This document shows, piece by piece, positions 47,475 to 57,191 of a stretch of 64,000 bases of DNA (position 1 is its first letter; every line of letters starts with the position of its first letter). Under the pieces are notes generated by a model that was not told the origin of the DNA, searched no databases, and saw only the letters and a program-made list of their open reading frames with translations. Made by a program: the position numbers and the translations under genes. Origin of the DNA: Bradyrhizobium paxllaeri (lineage in GTDB: Bacteria > Pseudomonadota > Alphaproteobacteria > Rhizobiales > Xanthobacteraceae); contig NZ_CP042968.1 of NCBI RefSeq assembly GCF_001693515.2, forward strand, positions 5,394,001 to 5,458,000, given 5' to 3'.

Positions 47475-48611
47475 TCCGATACTTAGTTTAGAACCTAACC
47501 TTTGAAAACTGACCAATGGTGCCATTCTTCAGCAAGCCACCGTACATTTCCCTGGCGTCTTCATCTCCGAATAATTCGGTGTGCGCGAGGTTTATATCGA
47601 TCGATGCCACTCATCGCAGCGTCTCTTCGATATAACGCTGCGGTTCGTCAGCAGCAGTGCAATCAGAGTGGCTGAAATGCGGCCGCCACCTGGCAAATGC
47701 TCCGCTTGGCCGCCGACCGACTTTTCGTCTACCTGATTCAGCGCCGCTAGTATGTCGTCCAGACACACAATCTATGCAGGATAGCCGTTACCTCGCGGAG
47801 CGCCGGGGAAATTTTGATCACACATATGCAAGGCTTATGACGATATGATTACACGCTTCTCGTCTGCCCAAAGGAGGCATCGAGCACATCTTCGAGTGAA
47901 CCGTAGTGCGATACCGGGTGGATTTGGGCTAGCTGTGGTGAGCGGCAAGGGGTTGTGGCGCAAACTTCGTGCGTAGAACGAGGCGGAGGCAGCCAGCGCA
48001 TCGAATTCTTCTCTGGACTGGTATCGCATGGACGAGATGACGATCTGGCAGTGGATGAAGGTAAAGCTGTTGGCTCATCGGGACGCGATCAAAAGAGCAT
48101 TGAAGCCATTGCTAGCCGGCTGCGCGCCGTCCCCGGGGTGCCGGAGCGCTTCGGTCTCCGGCTAAATGAACTGAGCTCCCCAAGAGCGCGATGAGGGCCC
48201 GGTCGCTCTCAACCAGTTAGAAGTTGAGATCTGTTTTGGCTTCCGCATGAATGTCTTGCTTATCTTTGATAGCGCGCCGCCACTCTTGGGGGTCTGGCGA
48301 GCTCGATGCTGTGATTGCATTGCACGTTTGTTCCAGCGATGATCGTCCCTGATAGCGGCACCGGGCTCACCAGCATGGCAACGTTGCGCTGGTCGCAGCA
48401 CCGGCAGATCGAGTGGTACTAGATCACGAGCCACAGTGATTCCTTCGTCCAACTGTCACATCAGCTCATTATATCTCTTGTATTCGTCGGCGTGACCGTC
48501 CCCACCCGACTGCCACACTCACTTGGCGGAAGGGGGCCATCAGGTGCCGAGTTCCAAGTTTTTCGGGCACACTGGCTGTGAAGGCCGGAGCCCGTCTTGT
48601 GGAGTAGCATC
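47475..48611. other. Gene-poor stretch
   Basis: Frames on both strands are short. Those around 48160-48450 (minus) and 47955-48194 (plus) look eroded and were not recognised. GC content is lower and more variable than in the nif block, consistent with old accessory DNA. Confidence 0.35.
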
Positions 48612-48848
48612 ATGACGCCTGCAAAATCCTCGCAAAATAAAGTGTGTGCTGAGTTGAGGGGTGTTCTGGAGCATGCTGTCCGGATGGTGCCCGAAGCGAG
48701 GCGGACCTCTTCGTTGAAGGCATGCCTTGCTGAGAAGGTCTTAACTCTGGCCGCAGAGGGTGAATCGGATCCAACTATCTTGGCGCGTGTCGCGGTGCGG
48801 AAAGTGCAGGACTCCTGTCGTAGCTGCTACGGATGTGAAGGGTGGTGA
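48612..48848 (+). CDS. Small hypothetical protein (78 aa)
   Basis: ATG 48612 has GGAG eight bases upstream. MTPAKSSQNKVCAELRGVLEHAVRMVPEARRTSSLKACLAEKVLTLAAEGESDPTIL reads as a helical soluble protein, with a C-rich end (SCRSCYGC). No family recognised. Composition is coding-like, but it has no neighbours to support it. Confidence 0.4.
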   Translation: MTPAKSSQNKVCAELRGVLEHAVRMVPEARRTSSLKACLAEKVLTLAAEGESDPTILARVAVRKVQDSCRSCYGCEGW

Positions 48849-49857
48849 CCTGCGCGCGACATCTTGCGTATCGCCCGGGCACTTGAACTGCTGCGCTGGC
48901 GGCCGAAGGCGGAATGCCGCGCTTCCCCTTCCTGCAACAGCGATGGTGTGATTTCCCGGGATTCTCAGGATCGCTTTGGTCTTGGGTTTGCGGCATCATC
49001 AACAGTATGCGTAGGCGAGCCCTGGCGACAGAAGATTGCACTACAGCGTGGGTTCTGCCGCATTGATTAATCAGCGACGCAGTCAATTTCGCATTCGCGC
49101 CGATTAAATCGCTCTTGCAAATCTCGAACCCTCTCAGTGCGACGCAATCCATCTCGAGCCAAAATGTCGGCTAGCTCGCGGCTGGCCTTGACGCCGACCA
49201 ATTACCCTCCCCTGCTCCCCTGCCCGCGTCCGGCAGCTGGTCAGGTGCCGCGGGAAAGTCCTGCAGGAAGGCGAAACAGAAATCAGGTCACTGCGTGATA
49301 TGCCTCTGAACCGCTTACCGGGCGGGAGGATTCCGGACGGCTTACGGCCGGTTTGGATTTTGTACTCGGTCTCCCGAGTTCGTGACGGAAACGTTCTGGT
49401 ACGCCTTTGTCGCAGGCTGCTCGCTTGGCTTCGCGAATAAGCGCCACGTCCTTCCCAAAGGCCTGGCTGTAGGCGCGTCGGCGCCTGAAGCTTTCAAGGA
49501 GCTGACTAGAGAAATCAGCGTGGCCAATATGTATCGGTCGCGCATCGGTGAACTGCTGCGCCGAGCCGGCACCGGTCGTTTCTGAGGCCCGGTGCATTCA
49601 CCGTTCTTCAAACCTTTGCGAAGATTCGGACACTAACCGCGCCGTTTTGTCAGCTTTGAGACCAATGTCCCACAACTGGACGCTACCTACACCCATAAGA
49701 AGCGATTGTAGAACCTCCAATTTTCGAATCGGCACGCCGATTGCTTCGTTCAACCACAACGACTGATCTGATCACACGTGGGACCGCTAATGTTACGGGA
49801 GGACTTTGCACGTGCTCGGTAGCGTCCGGTGCGCCCCGCCGTTTGCTGTGAGGCGAA
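48849..49857. other. Stretch without a convincing gene
   Basis: Around 49280-49610 both strands are open (plus MTETFWYAFVAGCSLGF..., minus MHRASETTGAGSAQQF...), and I cannot decide which, if either, is real. No domain is recognised elsewhere. Confidence 0.3.
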
Positions 49858-50031
49858 ATGAAACAGATGTTGGAGAGGCTGCGGTCGCATTCGCTCGCGC
49901 TCTCCGCCGTGATCTCCTTCGTGCACGAACACGAAACCCGTGGGTACGACAGGATCAGTGTTTCCGTACGCGCGAGCCGAGCAAACGGATACGACCATGA
50001 CAATCAATGCAGTCAGCGGTTCGTTAGCTAA
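49858..50031 (+). CDS. Small hypothetical protein (57 aa)
   Basis: The frame MKQMLERLRSHSLALSAVISFVHEHETRGYDRISVSVRASRANGYD begins seven bases after GAGG. It has a helix followed by strand-like sequence and no unusual composition. Unrecognised; it may be a real small gene or a remnant. Confidence 0.33.
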   Translation: MKQMLERLRSHSLALSAVISFVHEHETRGYDRISVSVRASRANGYDHDNQCSQRFVS

Positions 50032-50230
50032 CATATTTCACTACGGTGCGACGTCACGTGGCAAGGGAAACCTAGGCTGTTGCGAGCATACAGCAGTTTT
50101 GATTACGACACCTCCACCCACTCCTCGGTGAAGGCACCGAAAATCACGCCCTTATATTCAATTGCCGGAAGACTGGTTCTTTGCATAAACCGGCTGATGG
50201 GAACCGTGTAGAGAATGACGGAGTAATGCG

Positions 50231-50308
50231 ATGGAAATTCCCCGCGGAATCGGCGCCGCAGTCGTTTTCGCTGCGATGCTTGTTGGCTGCGTTTGGGCCG
50301 TTCGGTGA
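50231..50308 (+). CDS. 25-residue membrane micropeptide ORF
   Basis: MEIPRGIGAAVVFAAMLVGCVWAVR is a single hydrophobic helix with charged ends, preceded by GGAG at good distance. Its stop TGA overlaps the GTG start of the next ORF (GTGA), the mark of coupled translation. The size is below normal annotation cut-offs. Function unknown. Confidence 0.42.
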   Translation: MEIPRGIGAAVVFAAMLVGCVWAVR

Positions 50309-50505
50309 CCACACTCATCAAGAATTTGCTCGCTCGTAAACAGAAGCTCATCGAGCAACTGGGCGTCACCGAAGACGCTGACGAGCGAGACCAGATCGGA
50401 CGTCAGCTTGGGCAGATCAACACCGCACTGGTATTTTTGGAGAAGACTGAGCCTAAGAGCCAGGAACGACCGTTGGACGATCCCATGCGACCCAGCGAAA
50501 TCTGA
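50305..50505 (+). CDS. Small coiled-coil protein (66 aa), coupled to the upstream micropeptide
   Basis: Starting at GTG 50305, it reads MTTLIKNLLARKQKLIEQLGVTEDADERDQIGRQLGQINTALVFLEKTEPK, two heptad-rich helices joined by an acidic turn, then a Pro-rich tail. It is a plausible helical hairpin. The GTGA overlap with the preceding 25-residue ORF suggests a two-gene mini-operon. No known family. Confidence 0.48.
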   Translation: MTTLIKNLLARKQKLIEQLGVTEDADERDQIGRQLGQINTALVFLEKTEPKSQERPLDDPMRPSEI

Positions 50506-51502
50506 AAGCTGAACGGGGGGATCCGTAGGAAGCGAATGGACTTCGTCGTGCTCGCCCAGCGCAGTTCTCTCAAAACCCCGCAAGCGCGCACCTCAACCAA
50601 CGGGTCTCGCAGAACGACAGTCCAAAACGAATCGGCGAAGCCCCGCGAGAACGTTTTTGGGCGCACGAACCTCAGGCCTAGAGAAATGTCGATATTTCAG
50701 GCGCTGGACATCGGCGAACGATGCGAAGAAGATTCGCGGATTGAGATCCAGCGGCCGGCACCTTTTCTCGCCGGACAACTTGCCTTTCCGCCGCGTAGCC
50801 GCCTTGATGCGCAGACCCACTGACTCGTTGGTTTCAGTCCAAGGCCTCGTTCAGCCAGCTGGCGGGCGATGGAAGAGAAGAACGCGCTCTGGGCAGTTTT
50901 TTTGTGGGGTCGACTGATCAAGAAACATGTCCTTGGGCCGTCCTGCCTCGGCAGCAGGCCAAGAGCATGTCGATCTGGACGAACCAGGCCTCTCGGGGCC
51001 GTGGCGCCAGCCGTGGCGACGAACTCTCCGACATCAGGCAGCTGCGGGACCTGGTGATGCCCTCGTGCTGGCCTGGCCGACGAGGGTGGAAAGTCAGGCG
51101 CCGGCACAGAATGAGCATCGTCACGCAACTCGAACCATGTGCAACGCGATGGCGCACGCGTCCAGAAATCTCATAGTGCGCCGACACTGCGCATTGGTAG
51201 CGGCTGAATGCCGAGCCACGTACCTCCAACGCGGTTCGGGCCCGACTGCGGGTAATCTGCATATCTTAGTTTGGTCGAGTTGCTGGCGCAGCAATGTTTG
51301 GCCGACATGAAGTCGACGGGCAATTGATTACTGCGGCCCTCGCCGATCGATATGTTCCTCACCAGCTTGCCAACGATTCGAGAAGAGGGCCTCTGATTGA
51401 CGGACCGGCCGATCCTCAGAGCAGAGAGAGGTCGTCGTCCCCTGATCCGCTAGTTCAGGCCACCGCAGTCTGGTGTCGGCGAGAGCCGTTCCAGTCAGCT
51501 CA
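50506..51502. other. Region downstream of the SUMO protease gene, no gene assigned
   Basis: Overlapping frames on both strands share GC-rich composition without recognisable motifs. Nothing resembles a chaperone or a further effector. Confidence 0.35.
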
Positions 51503-54500
51503 TCAACCCAAGCGGGGATGAGACCTGAGTCGGTCCTGGAGGGCCTGCCGATCGGCGATAAGGTTCTCGAGGTGCAACGGCTCGTGCTCTGGCCTCTCTC
51601 CTTGCGCTAATCGTCCAACCAGCGCCCGCGTGCCGTCCACCACGAAGACGCCGCAATCATAACGGTTCCACTGCTGGGCCATGCGGGCTGGCTTCAGGCG
51701 AGCGCCCAGCCTTTGTGCGAGCTCTGCTGCAAAGGCACGGTTGGTAATCCCGTAAGAGTCGTAGTGATAGGCGACCGGCCTTGCCTGCTCGCGGCGATCA
51801 ACGAGCAGCAGCGACCAATGGGTGCCACGGCTATTAGGATCCGTAGGACTGGCATCGTTCACCGGCAGGAAAAGGAAGTCGGCGGTGTCGCTACCATTCT
51901 GATTATGGACTATGCGCTGGAATGCGCGTAGCGCGACGCTCTCCGGGCCCAAGCGCAGATGATAATGGGCTACGAGGGGATCCACGAACCGCGTGCGCGC
52001 GGCCAGATTCGGATTGTCCCTCCGCAGCTCCTGCTCGAGGAGCGCATAGTCCGCCGCGATATGCTCATCGCCCAGCCAGTCCCTGGCGCCGAGCTCTAGT
52101 CCGCTGCGGTCGTGGAGCGAGGCTGTCGGACCCAAATCCCCGATCTGAGCATCAGACAGTGTGCGCGAAAACACCGACGGATACTTGCCGTCATCACGCA
52201 GCTCCTGCGGAGTGGACGTCAAATCAACAAGTGACTCAAGACCGCTGTAGATGTCTGACCGAGCCCTCGCCGGTGCCGCTGGCGCAGCTTCACTACCAAC
52301 TCGAGGGTGATGGATGAGCTGAACGTCATTGGGCCCTCCTGGCCCCAAGATGGCCGTGTAGCGCTCACCACGAATGTCGTAGCTCATTACCCGCTGTGCC
52401 GCGTTCGGCAAGAAGCCGAACTGGCGCAACCTAGAGAGCATCCCGTCCGGGACCGGTTGGGTGCGGTGGGAAAAGTCCTCGGGAGCGGCGAATGAAACAT
52501 CAAAGGTCTCGCCGACCGTGGGGGAAGTCGCCTCAGCTCTGGCGGGCGCCGGCCCGGCTTGCTCCATCGATACAAAGAGATCTGCCGAGGCGAGATTCTC
52601 CGGCCGCGAGCTGGGCTGCGAAGCGCCTTCTGGTCGATATCTGAGACGAATGGCAACGCCTTGCGGATTGAGTGGGGTCCTCGGCCTCGTCACCCCTGCT
52701 GGCATCAAGCCCGCGGTGTAACGCTCACCGTTGATCAAGAAGCTGGTCAGTTGATCCTCCTGGGTTGGCAGGAGGTTGCTCCTGTCCAGCGCAGCGATCA
52801 ACTCGTCCGGGGCGCGCTGGTGGTCGTGGCGCCAGTCCAAGTGACGAACGGCCTCTCCAAAATCCGGGGCCTGGGGATGGCGCGCGGTGGGCCCGAGAGA
52901 CGACAGTGGGCCGGCTTCGTCCATCACCCCCCACGGCGGATCCTGATCGTAGCCCTCCGCGACTGGCGATCCGATAGCCCCGTGCTCAAGGTATTGCAAC
53001 CCAAACGGATTGCTTGCTCCAACTGCTTCTTGGTACTTCCGAAGCAGCTCATTGGTAGCACGCTTGAAGTCCTTAAGATCTTTCTCCAGCGCATCAGGGT
53101 TGTTGAGTCGGCCAATGATGGGCTCCCTGCCGTTGTGATGCAGCCACTGACTGAACCCGCGAACGGAGCTAGCCCTCCTCCAGACCGCTTCCCGTTCGGT
53201 TTGCGAAGTGGCTGCCGCGAGTGCCCACTTATTGGCCGCCTCGATAAGGACCTCATCCTCGGGAGTAGCAATGCGGCTATACCGGCGCTCGAATTTCAGC
53301 GGCGAGCCTCGGAGATGACTCAGTGCTTCACTGGTGTATTCGGACCCACCGGAGGCCTCATAGTGCTCGGCATCTTCATCTAGCGACTTATCGTAAAGCC
53401 GAGCAGCAATGCCCGGCATGTTGTTTTCACGCAGGTAGTGGCCGAAACCACGAAGAGCAGTTGCATACGTCCTTTTCCCAGACGCTGCTGCGAAGTCTTT
53501 GATGAGGGCTGCGTCGCCGGGATAAGGATTAAGGACAGCGCGGCTCACAATCGGCGCCGCTCCGCCCGCCGACTGAGAGGCCTTGAGATGAGCCAGTGCC
53601 GTCCGGGCGTGTGGGGCACCACCTCTTTCCAAAAACTCCTCGACATCATTGTCCAGCGACTTGTCGTAAAGCCGAGCAGCAATGCCCGGCTTGTTCTTTT
53701 CAAAGAGCCAACGATCCAAGCTGAGAAGTTGACCTACACGACTTTTGGCGGTGAGCTCCTTGGCCCCACCCTTGATGAGTGCCCTCTCTAGCCCCAAAAT
53801 GAGGGGCGCATCCTCGGAATGAACAGGGCGCTTGCTGCGCCCCACCAAAACCCCAGTTGACTGACCAGGCTGCAGCGCCGAGGCGTCCAACATCGCCCCA
53901 CCGCCTCCGTCATGCGGCGCTGGGATGTATTCGTGCCCGCTCCCCTGCATCATGGGCTGCGACTCCGACTCCCATGGCGAAGCACCCAATTGATGAATGG
54001 AGGCCTGCATCAGCACGCGATCGCCTGAATTGCCGATCTCGCTCAGCTGCCGCCCAAGGGCATCTCCTTGCGGATTGCTCAGCGTCCTCTGCCTCTTCGC
54101 TGGCCTCAACTGCCCCGTGTAATCCTCATCGATGGGGATCTCGTCTCGTGGCAGGAGGTTGCTCCCGGTCAGCTCGTCCGGAGCCGGCTGATGGTCCCGG
54201 GGCCAGTTCAAGGGGTGAACGGCCTCTCCAGGATTCGGTGCCTGGTTATGGCGCGCGGTTGGCTCGAACGGCAACGATGGGTCGGCTTCGTACATCATCC
54301 CCGAAACCACATCCTGATCGTGACGTTCCGCAGGGAGGAGGACCTCTGGCCAGTTGACAGCTCCATCCGACGCGCTGTGCTGCGCGGCGGCGTCCCCGAC
54401 GCGCCTTGCGACCGCGTCTTCGGGATGAGGAACGCGGGCACTGTGCTGCCCGAGTTCCAACGCTCCGGCGCGCGGCAGCGACTTGCGGACATGAGCCAGT

Positions 54501-56497
54501 GCGGCACTGATGTCGAGTCCACCGGAGTCCTTATAGTCCTTACCATCTTTATCCAGCGACTTGTCGTGAAGGCGAGCAGCAATCCGCGGCTTGTTCTTTT
54601 TGCGAAGGTGGTCGCTGAACCTTCTAAGACGTCTTGCATAATTGCTGACGGTATCTTGAATGATCCCTTCCGCAGGCGCTGCTTTGTACGCTTCGATGAG
54701 GGCCGTATCTTCGGGATAAGGATTCAGGACAGCGCGTTCTACAATCGGCGGGGCTACGCCCGCCGACATGGAGGCCTTGAGATGAGCTAATGCCGTAGCG
54801 ACGTACGAGGAACCACCGTTTCTCTCGAACTCCTCGACATCCTCGGTCAGCGTCTCGTCGTCAAGTCGAGCAGCAATGCCCGGCTTGTTGTTTTCAAAGA
54901 GCCAACGCCCCAAGTCAAGAAGATGCTCTCCATTGGACCCACTGATCGTCTCCTCAAGCCCCAAGATAAGGGACGCGTCTTCGGAATAAAGAGGGCGCGC
55001 GCTGTCACCCACGTAAACCCCGATTGACTGACCCGGCTGCAGCGCCGAGGCGTCCAGCATTGCCCCACCGCCTCCGCCATGCGGCGCTGAGATGTATTCG
55101 TGCCCGCTCCCCTGCATCATGGACTGCGCCTCCCATGGCGATGCACCCACGCGATGGATAGGGGCCTGCATCAGCACGCGATCGCCTGAATTGCCGATCT
55201 CGCTCAGCTGCCACCCAAAGGCCACCGCATCTGCGGACGGGGGCGCCGGTGAGCTCTCTTGTCCGCCCGCGCTGCCCGATTGTTGACGCCCCCAGTTCGT
55301 TGAGGCCAAATCGAATCGGTCGGCTGGCAGCGGGCCGCCTAGATCCACGGCATCCAAATGCTCCTCCTGGTCGATACTTTGCGCGGGCCAGTGGGCGGCT
55401 GAACCCATTGCCGGCCAAACCTCCGGCTCATCGAATCTGTCGGCCGGCACCGCACCGCCGCGATCCGCGGCATCCAAATGCTGCTCCTGGTCGACACTTT
55501 GCACGGGCCAGAGGGGTGCTGCACCCATTCCCTGCCAAAGCTCTGGTGCGTCGAATCTGTCGGCCGGCACCGCGCCGTCCAGATCCACGGCATCCAAATG
55601 CTCCTCCTGGTCGATACTTTGCGCGGGCCAGTGAGCGGCTGAACCCATTGCCCGCCAAAGCTCCGGCTCATCGAATCTGTCGGCCGGCACCGCACCGCCC
55701 AGATCCGCGGCACTACCCAATAGCTGCTCCTGGCCGAAACTTCGCACGGGCGAATGGGCGGCCGGCTCTAGTGGCAACCGCGAACTGCCTCCCTCCCCGC
55801 GCGAAGTGCCCTGCCCCGTGCTCTCGCGGTATTCACGAAGTCTATTCAACGCGTAGATGAGTTTGTTGTCATTCGGAAACAACCTCTTAGCGTGGCCGAC
55901 CAGCGAATCGTGACCGAGCATAGCAATTGAGAAAGGCCGGAGTGCCGCAGATAACTTGCGAAGATTGCTAGAATAGTTTTCGGCGGTTTTCCGGTCGATC
56001 CCTCGACCAAAGCCTGCTTCGGCTGCCGCCCTGATGAGGCGGTCATCTTCTTTGGAAGCACGATAATGTGTTGTAATGGGGCGAGCGGGGGCACCGGGAT
56101 CACGATACCGACTAAGCATTGACAACGCGGGGACGATTACCTTGTCTTTCGGAAACAGCCGTTTAGCGTGATCGAGCAACGACTCGTCATCGAGCGTAGC
56201 AATAGTTTCGCCAGAACGACGCTTGAGCGCATCAGCCAATTTGCGAAGACGACGATCATAAATGCCGACAGTGACGGTGCTCGGCGGTACCCCCCGATCA
56301 CGGGCTGCAGCGGCGGCGGCTTGGATGAGGCGATCGTCTTCCTCCGAGATATCAAAAGGCTCTGTGCCGAGATTTGCGGCATCGACCTGTGGCATCTCGC
56401 CCAAGTGCTGCTCAAATTCCGCTTGCTGCTGTTGGACCGTGGAGTCGTAGGCAGCAAAATCTCTGTCGAACGGGTTGATATTGTTAAATGGGGCCAT
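51503..56497 (-). CDS. nopD: Type III effector, NopD/XopD-like SUMO protease (C48) with internal repeats
   Basis: A 1664-residue protein behind a tts box. The C-terminal ~180 residues are a Ulp1/C48 cysteine protease: His1560 (GTHWSLLLVD), Asp1580 (YHYDSYG), Gln1609 and Cys1615 (QQWNRYDCGVFVVDG). Such effectors (NopD, Bel2-5, XopD) enter plant nuclei and process SUMO conjugates, altering defence and nodulation. Seven copies of a ~75-85-residue helical repeat begin near residues 51, 147, 504, 592, 892, 991 and 1076 (pattern EDxxLI ... ALAHLK). Four 40-residue repeats (ADRFDEPELW...) lie around 245-400. The N-terminus (MAPFNNINPFDRDF) is Ser/Asn-rich enough for type III export. It is intact over 5 kb. 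The name is by domain similarity only. Confidence 0.9.
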   Translation of the reverse strand: MAPFNNINPFDRDFAAYDSTVQQQQAEFEQHLGEMPQVDAANLGTEPFDISEEDDRLIQAAAAAARDRGVPPSTVTVGIYDRRLRKLADALKRRSGETIATLDDESLLDHAKRLFPKDKVIVPALSMLSRYRDPGAPARPITTHYRASKEDDRLIRAAAEAGFGRGIDRKTAENYSSNLRKLSAALRPFSIAMLGHDSLVGHAKRLFPNDNKLIYALNRLREYRESTGQGTSRGEGGSSRLPLEPAAHSPVRSFGQEQLLGSAADLGGAVPADRFDEPELWRAMGSAAHWPAQSIDQEEHLDAVDLDGAVPADRFDAPELWQGMGAAPLWPVQSVDQEQHLDAADRGGAVPADRFDEPEVWPAMGSAAHWPAQSIDQEEHLDAVDLGGPLPADRFDLASTNWGRQQSGSAGGQESSPAPPSADAVAFGWQLSEIGNSGDRVLMQAPIHRVGASPWEAQSMMQGSGHEYISAPHGGGGGAMLDASALQPGQSIGVYVGDSARPLYSEDASLILGLEETISGSNGEHLLDLGRWLFENNKPGIAARLDDETLTEDVEEFERNGGSSYVATALAHLKASMSAGVAPPIVERAVLNPYPEDTALIEAYKAAPAEGIIQDTVSNYARRLRRFSDHLRKKNKPRIAARLHDKSLDKDGKDYKDSGGLDISAALAHVRKSLPRAGALELGQHSARVPHPEDAVARRVGDAAAQHSASDGAVNWPEVLLPAERHDQDVVSGMMYEADPSLPFEPTARHNQAPNPGEAVHPLNWPRDHQPAPDELTGSNLLPRDEIPIDEDYTGQLRPAKRQRTLSNPQGDALGRQLSEIGNSGDRVLMQASIHQLGASPWESESQPMMQGSGHEYIPAPHDGGGGAMLDASALQPGQSTGVLVGRSKRPVHSEDAPLILGLERALIKGGAKELTAKSRVGQLLSLDRWLFEKNKPGIAARLYDKSLDNDVEEFLERGGAPHARTALAHLKASQSAGGAAPIVSRAVLNPYPGDAALIKDFAAASGKRTYATALRGFGHYLRENNMPGIAARLYDKSLDEDAEHYEASGGSEYTSEALSHLRGSPLKFERRYSRIATPEDEVLIEAANKWALAAATSQTEREAVWRRASSVRGFSQWLHHNGREPIIGRLNNPDALEKDLKDFKRATNELLRKYQEAVGASNPFGLQYLEHGAIGSPVAEGYDQDPPWGVMDEAGPLSSLGPTARHPQAPDFGEAVRHLDWRHDHQRAPDELIAALDRSNLLPTQEDQLTSFLINGERYTAGLMPAGVTRPRTPLNPQGVAIRLRYRPEGASQPSSRPENLASADLFVSMEQAGPAPARAEATSPTVGETFDVSFAAPEDFSHRTQPVPDGMLSRLRQFGFLPNAAQRVMSYDIRGERYTAILGPGGPNDVQLIHHPRVGSEAAPAAPARARSDIYSGLESLVDLTSTPQELRDDGKYPSVFSRTLSDAQIGDLGPTASLHDRSGLELGARDWLGDEHIAADYALLEQELRRDNPNLAARTRFVDPLVAHYHLRLGPESVALRAFQRIVHNQNGSDTADFLFLPVNDASPTDPNSRGTHWSLLLVDRREQARPVAYHYDSYGITNRAFAAELAQRLGARLKPARMAQQWNRYDCGVFVVDGTRALVGRLAQGERPEHEPLHLENLIADRQALQDRLRSHPRLG
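55312..55760 (-). repeat. Four tandem 120-bp repeats inside the effector gene
   Basis: Units start at 55312, 55432, 55552 and 55672, each exactly 120 bases apart and about 85-95 percent alike by eye, each encoding 40 residues containing PADRFDEPELW and VxSxDQEEHLDA. The last copy diverges and has a six-base insertion. The uniform period means unit number can change without frame loss. Confidence 0.88.
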
Positions 56498-56570
56498 GTT
56501 CCCGTCGGATTGGAGCCGTTTCGCATATCTGAGCAGCTCGTTCGCTCTCTACCTCCCACGCTACTACCGT

Positions 56571-56590
56571 TAGCTTTCGAGAAGCTGACG
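56571..56590 (-). promoter_or_regulatory. tts box of the SUMO protease effector
   Basis: Read on the minus strand: CGTCAGCTTCTCGAAAGCTA, the core of the TtsI-binding tts box, 73 bases before the effector ATG. TtsI is the flavonoid/NodD-induced regulator of rhizobial type III secretion. Confidence 0.9.
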
Positions 56591-57122
56591 CGGTTTTGAG
56601 AAAATAGAATATGAGCCAATGGCCAAAGTGTTCTTTCTGCGGGTGCAGCAGGATCGGTGTCTGCCGAAGAAAGGCTGCTATGAGCATGAGAGAGTTTTGA
56701 GTCGGGAAAGTGAAAGCAATTCCAACCTCCGTTTGCCGCTCCACTAGGAGCCCAGTACGGGGCAGCGGATCGCACTATGCGCCGTACAGGCCATCATGCT
56801 GAACTCAAAATCAAAATCATGAACGTTGCCCGGCCGATGCTTGCGCTGCGGCTGAGCTCGATAGATCTTGCGGGTGCCTCGGCCGCAGGCGCGGCAGCGA
56901 GCCACGACGCCGAGCGCGACTAGAGAGGAGAGAGCCCTCTAGCCCGCACGGCTCTGACATCCTGTGGTGGTGCTGTTGCAGGCTCCGAATCGTCCGCTTC
57001 GTGGCGGAGGGTGGATCCGCGCCGCCGATGCAGGTTCGTGGGGCGCTCTCCTCCGCAGTGATGGCAGCTGAGCGGGAAGCGATCGAACAATTTGGGCGTC
57101 AGTGGCATTCCTTTCTCTGACT
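56591..57122. other. Divergent control region between two tts boxes
   Basis: The only open frame of note is minus-strand MPLTPKLFDRFPLSCHHCGG ... (about 57108-56923) with a CxxC pair. It is unrecognised and probably eroded. No third tts box was seen. Confidence 0.35.
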
Positions 57123-57140
57123 CGTCAGCTTCTCGAAAGC
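57123..57140 (+). promoter_or_regulatory. tts box of the second putative effector
   Basis: CGTCAGCTTCTCGAAAGC (57122-57140 region) is identical in its core to the box of the SUMO protease gene, but oriented rightwards, 52 bases before ATG 57192. Confidence 0.88.
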
Positions 57141-57191
57141 CGCGGCCCTTACAAAAATAGGCCCTGATGCACCATGCTCGCGGGGAAAATA

